This document shows, piece after piece, positions 51,800-53,094 of a stretch of 53,094 bases of DNA. Below the pieces are notes generated by a model. That model was given only the letters and a program-made list of their open reading frames with translations. It did not search any database and was not told the DNA's origin. The stretch spans positions 247,095 through 300,188 of the forward strand of contig DHNG01000001.1 in NCBI GenBank assembly GCA_002409405.1. The letters run 5' to 3'. The stretch is from Flavobacteriales bacterium UBA5422 (GTDB taxonomy: Bacteria; Bacteroidota; Bacteroidia; Flavobacteriales_D; Crocinitomicaceae). Position numbers and translations under genes: made by a program. The stretch's first letter is position 1; each line of letters opens with the position of its first letter.

Positions 51800-53038
51800 A
51801 TGGGCTCTAAACCATTTCTCAAACGTGCTGTCAGTATATTGTTCGTACTATTTTCAACAGGATTTATTTCTTACGGACAGACATTTAAGCAATTTATAGA
51901 ATCAGACGATATTGATACGAAATGTGGCATAGCAGAAGAGTTGTCCCTTGAATATGTCGTATCCGATCTGGATTCACTGCGGATGATGGGAGAAAGTTTA
52001 TTGAAGTATTCCAACAAACTGCAGAGTAAGAAAGGGATCAATATGTCGTATTACGTCATTGGTAACTATCTGACCCGCACTGCAAAGGAACAAGAAGGAA
52101 TGGAGTTGCTTCGCCAGGCAAAAAACTATTACCTGAGTATTGAAAACTACAACCTGGTTACTTCTGTTCTGAATGAAATCGGAAATGCATACCAATATCT
52201 TGGAAAATATGAAGAAGCATGTAAATGGTATCAACAATCACTGAAATACGGAGAATTTGCATCCGATGAATATGTGATGCATGCTGCACGGATTAACCTG
52301 GCTCAGGCGTATAATCACCTTGAAAAGTACGAACAGGCAAAAGAACAGGCGGAGCAGTACCGGGATTGGGTACTCAAGTTAGGTTCATTGAAAAGTTCTT
52401 CCAATGCCTTTGCTGTTTTAGGTTCCATTGAATTAAACCAGGGAAAAAATAAGCAAGCCATTTACTATTTTGAACAATGCTACAAATTTGCTGTCCGGGC
52501 AGGAGATAACTCGGGACAAGGGCATGCTTATACGAATATCGGAATCGCAAAATACCTCGAAGGCGATATGGACGAGAGTGAACGTTATTTTAAAGAAGCG
52601 TTGGAGTTCCGAAAACAAGTGAGAAATGTAGCCATGACTTGTGATGCGTATCTCAATTATGGAGGAATCCTGTACGAACGCGGAAACAATGAAGGGGCGA
52701 TTGAAAATTATGAAGCAGGATTGCACCTGGCCAGAAAACATAAGAAATATACCAATGAAATTGAATTTCTGGAAGCATTGAAGGAATTGTATGGAGATTC
52801 TGATACACAAAAGATAGAAGGGTTGAATCATGATATTGAGGTTGCACAGAAATTGCAAACGTATTTTGACCACGATCAGCAAAAAATCGATGATGTACTG
52901 GCCGGAGAATTAAGGGAAAGTGATAAAATCCGGAAAAGCGGTTTTGTGAGTGAAAGCAACCGCTGGCCTTTTTACATTGGTGCTTCCATCCTGTTTGCAG
53001 GTTTCTTTTTCCTGGTCGTCCGAAAAAAATTAAACTGA
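51800..53038 (+). CDS. Exported TPR protein with C-terminal membrane anchor
   Basis: 412 residues from the ATG at 51800, which begins a signal peptide (MGSKPFLKRAVSILFVLFSTGFISYGQ). The longer frame would run antisense through the neighbouring gene. Residues 75-330 hold about six TPR units (LNEIGNAYQYLGKYEEACKWY, YTNIGIAKYLEGDMDESERYF). A transmembrane helix at about 390-408 (WPFYIGASILFAGFFFLVV) ends with RKKLN. The layout matches the sensor half of Bacteroidota TPR histidine kinases or LuxR-type regulators, but the output domain is absent. It is probably a periplasmic interaction scaffold. The next gene lies outside the window. Confidence 0.85.
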   Translation: MGSKPFLKRAVSILFVLFSTGFISYGQTFKQFIESDDIDTKCGIAEELSLEYVVSDLDSLRMMGESLLKYSNKLQSKKGINMSYYVIGNYLTRTAKEQEGMELLRQAKNYYLSIENYNLVTSVLNEIGNAYQYLGKYEEACKWYQQSLKYGEFASDEYVMHAARINLAQAYNHLEKYEQAKEQAEQYRDWVLKLGSLKSSSNAFAVLGSIELNQGKNKQAIYYFEQCYKFAVRAGDNSGQGHAYTNIGIAKYLEGDMDESERYFKEALEFRKQVRNVAMTCDAYLNYGGILYERGNNEGAIENYEAGLHLARKHKKYTNEIEFLEALKELYGDSDTQKIEGLNHDIEVAQKLQTYFDHDQQKIDDVLAGELRESDKIRKSGFVSESNRWPFYIGASILFAGFFFLVVRKKLN

Positions 53039-53094
53039 GAAGTGTAATTGTTAGGGCATTTTGGTTACTTTTAATGGGAACTATGTCCTATGGA

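Noticed and set aside
1..53094. Search for tRNA, rRNA, riboswitch, insertion sequence, prophage or attachment sites
   Set aside because: No cloverleaf-like, rRNA-like or transposase sequence was recognised by eye, and intergenic gaps are mostly too short to hold one. A tRNAscan/Infernal run would settle it.

Overview
This 53 kb window is a chromosomal segment of a member of the Bacteroidota. It is most likely a gliding or adhesin-bearing Flavobacteriales; a Crocinitomicaceae/Fluviicola-like genome is an inference, not a proof. The evidence is three giant secreted proteins that end in gliding-motility-associated (CHU_C, type B) type IX secretion C-terminal domains, two PorP/SprF-family outer-membrane proteins, a TamL-type Omp85 lipoprotein, and many promoters of the Bacteroidota form TTTG-N19-TAnnTTTG. 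No tRNA, rRNA, CRISPR array, insertion sequence or prophage was seen.

Layout. 1-13.1 kb is metabolic and regulatory: a lipoprotein, 3-hydroxyacyl-CoA dehydrogenase, a MarR regulator with a small membrane protein, an SRPBCC protein, an RluA-type pseudouridine synthase fused to an unusual N-terminal module, an M61 peptidase, an AraC regulator divergent from an acetyl-CoA hydrolase/CoA-transferase, an aldehyde dehydrogenase, two tandem related small proteins, and an Rrf2 regulator with an NmrA-like protein. 13.2-22.4 kb (minus strand) is adhesin operon 1: a 1986-residue repeat adhesin, PorP/SprF, and a PorE-like TPR/propeller/OmpA protein. 22.7-26.3 kb holds an aldehyde dehydrogenase, a dihydrolipoamide-dehydrogenase-like flavoprotein without its redox cysteines, and a YkgJ cysteine-cluster protein. 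26.4-31.3 kb holds a stand-alone adhesin with eight SprB-type repeats followed by a SiaB-like kinase gene. 31.3-42.3 kb is housekeeping: an rRNA/tRNA methyltransferase divergent from TamL, a plug-plus-VWA protein, lipoyl synthase, an Fnr-type regulator divergent from a CcoI copper ATPase, and a TerB/DnaJ co-chaperone. 42.4-50.0 kb (minus strand) is adhesin operon 2, with the same gene order as operon 1 plus a small exported leader gene. The window ends with 1-pyrroline-5-carboxylate dehydrogenase and an exported TPR protein.

How the genes work together. The main theme is cell-surface display. Each operon appears to encode a three-part unit: a repeat-rich adhesin exported by the type IX system, a dedicated SprF-like barrel that type B substrates are known to need, and an OmpA-domain protein that could tether the assembly to peptidoglycan. 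The third adhesin has the targeting domain but no local SprF or OmpA partner; a possible signalling kinase lies just downstream. The type IX core genes (porKLMN, sprA, porU, porV) are not in the window. Several gene starts were set by promoter position, because the longest reading frames begin with non-ATG codons inside or next to -7 boxes.
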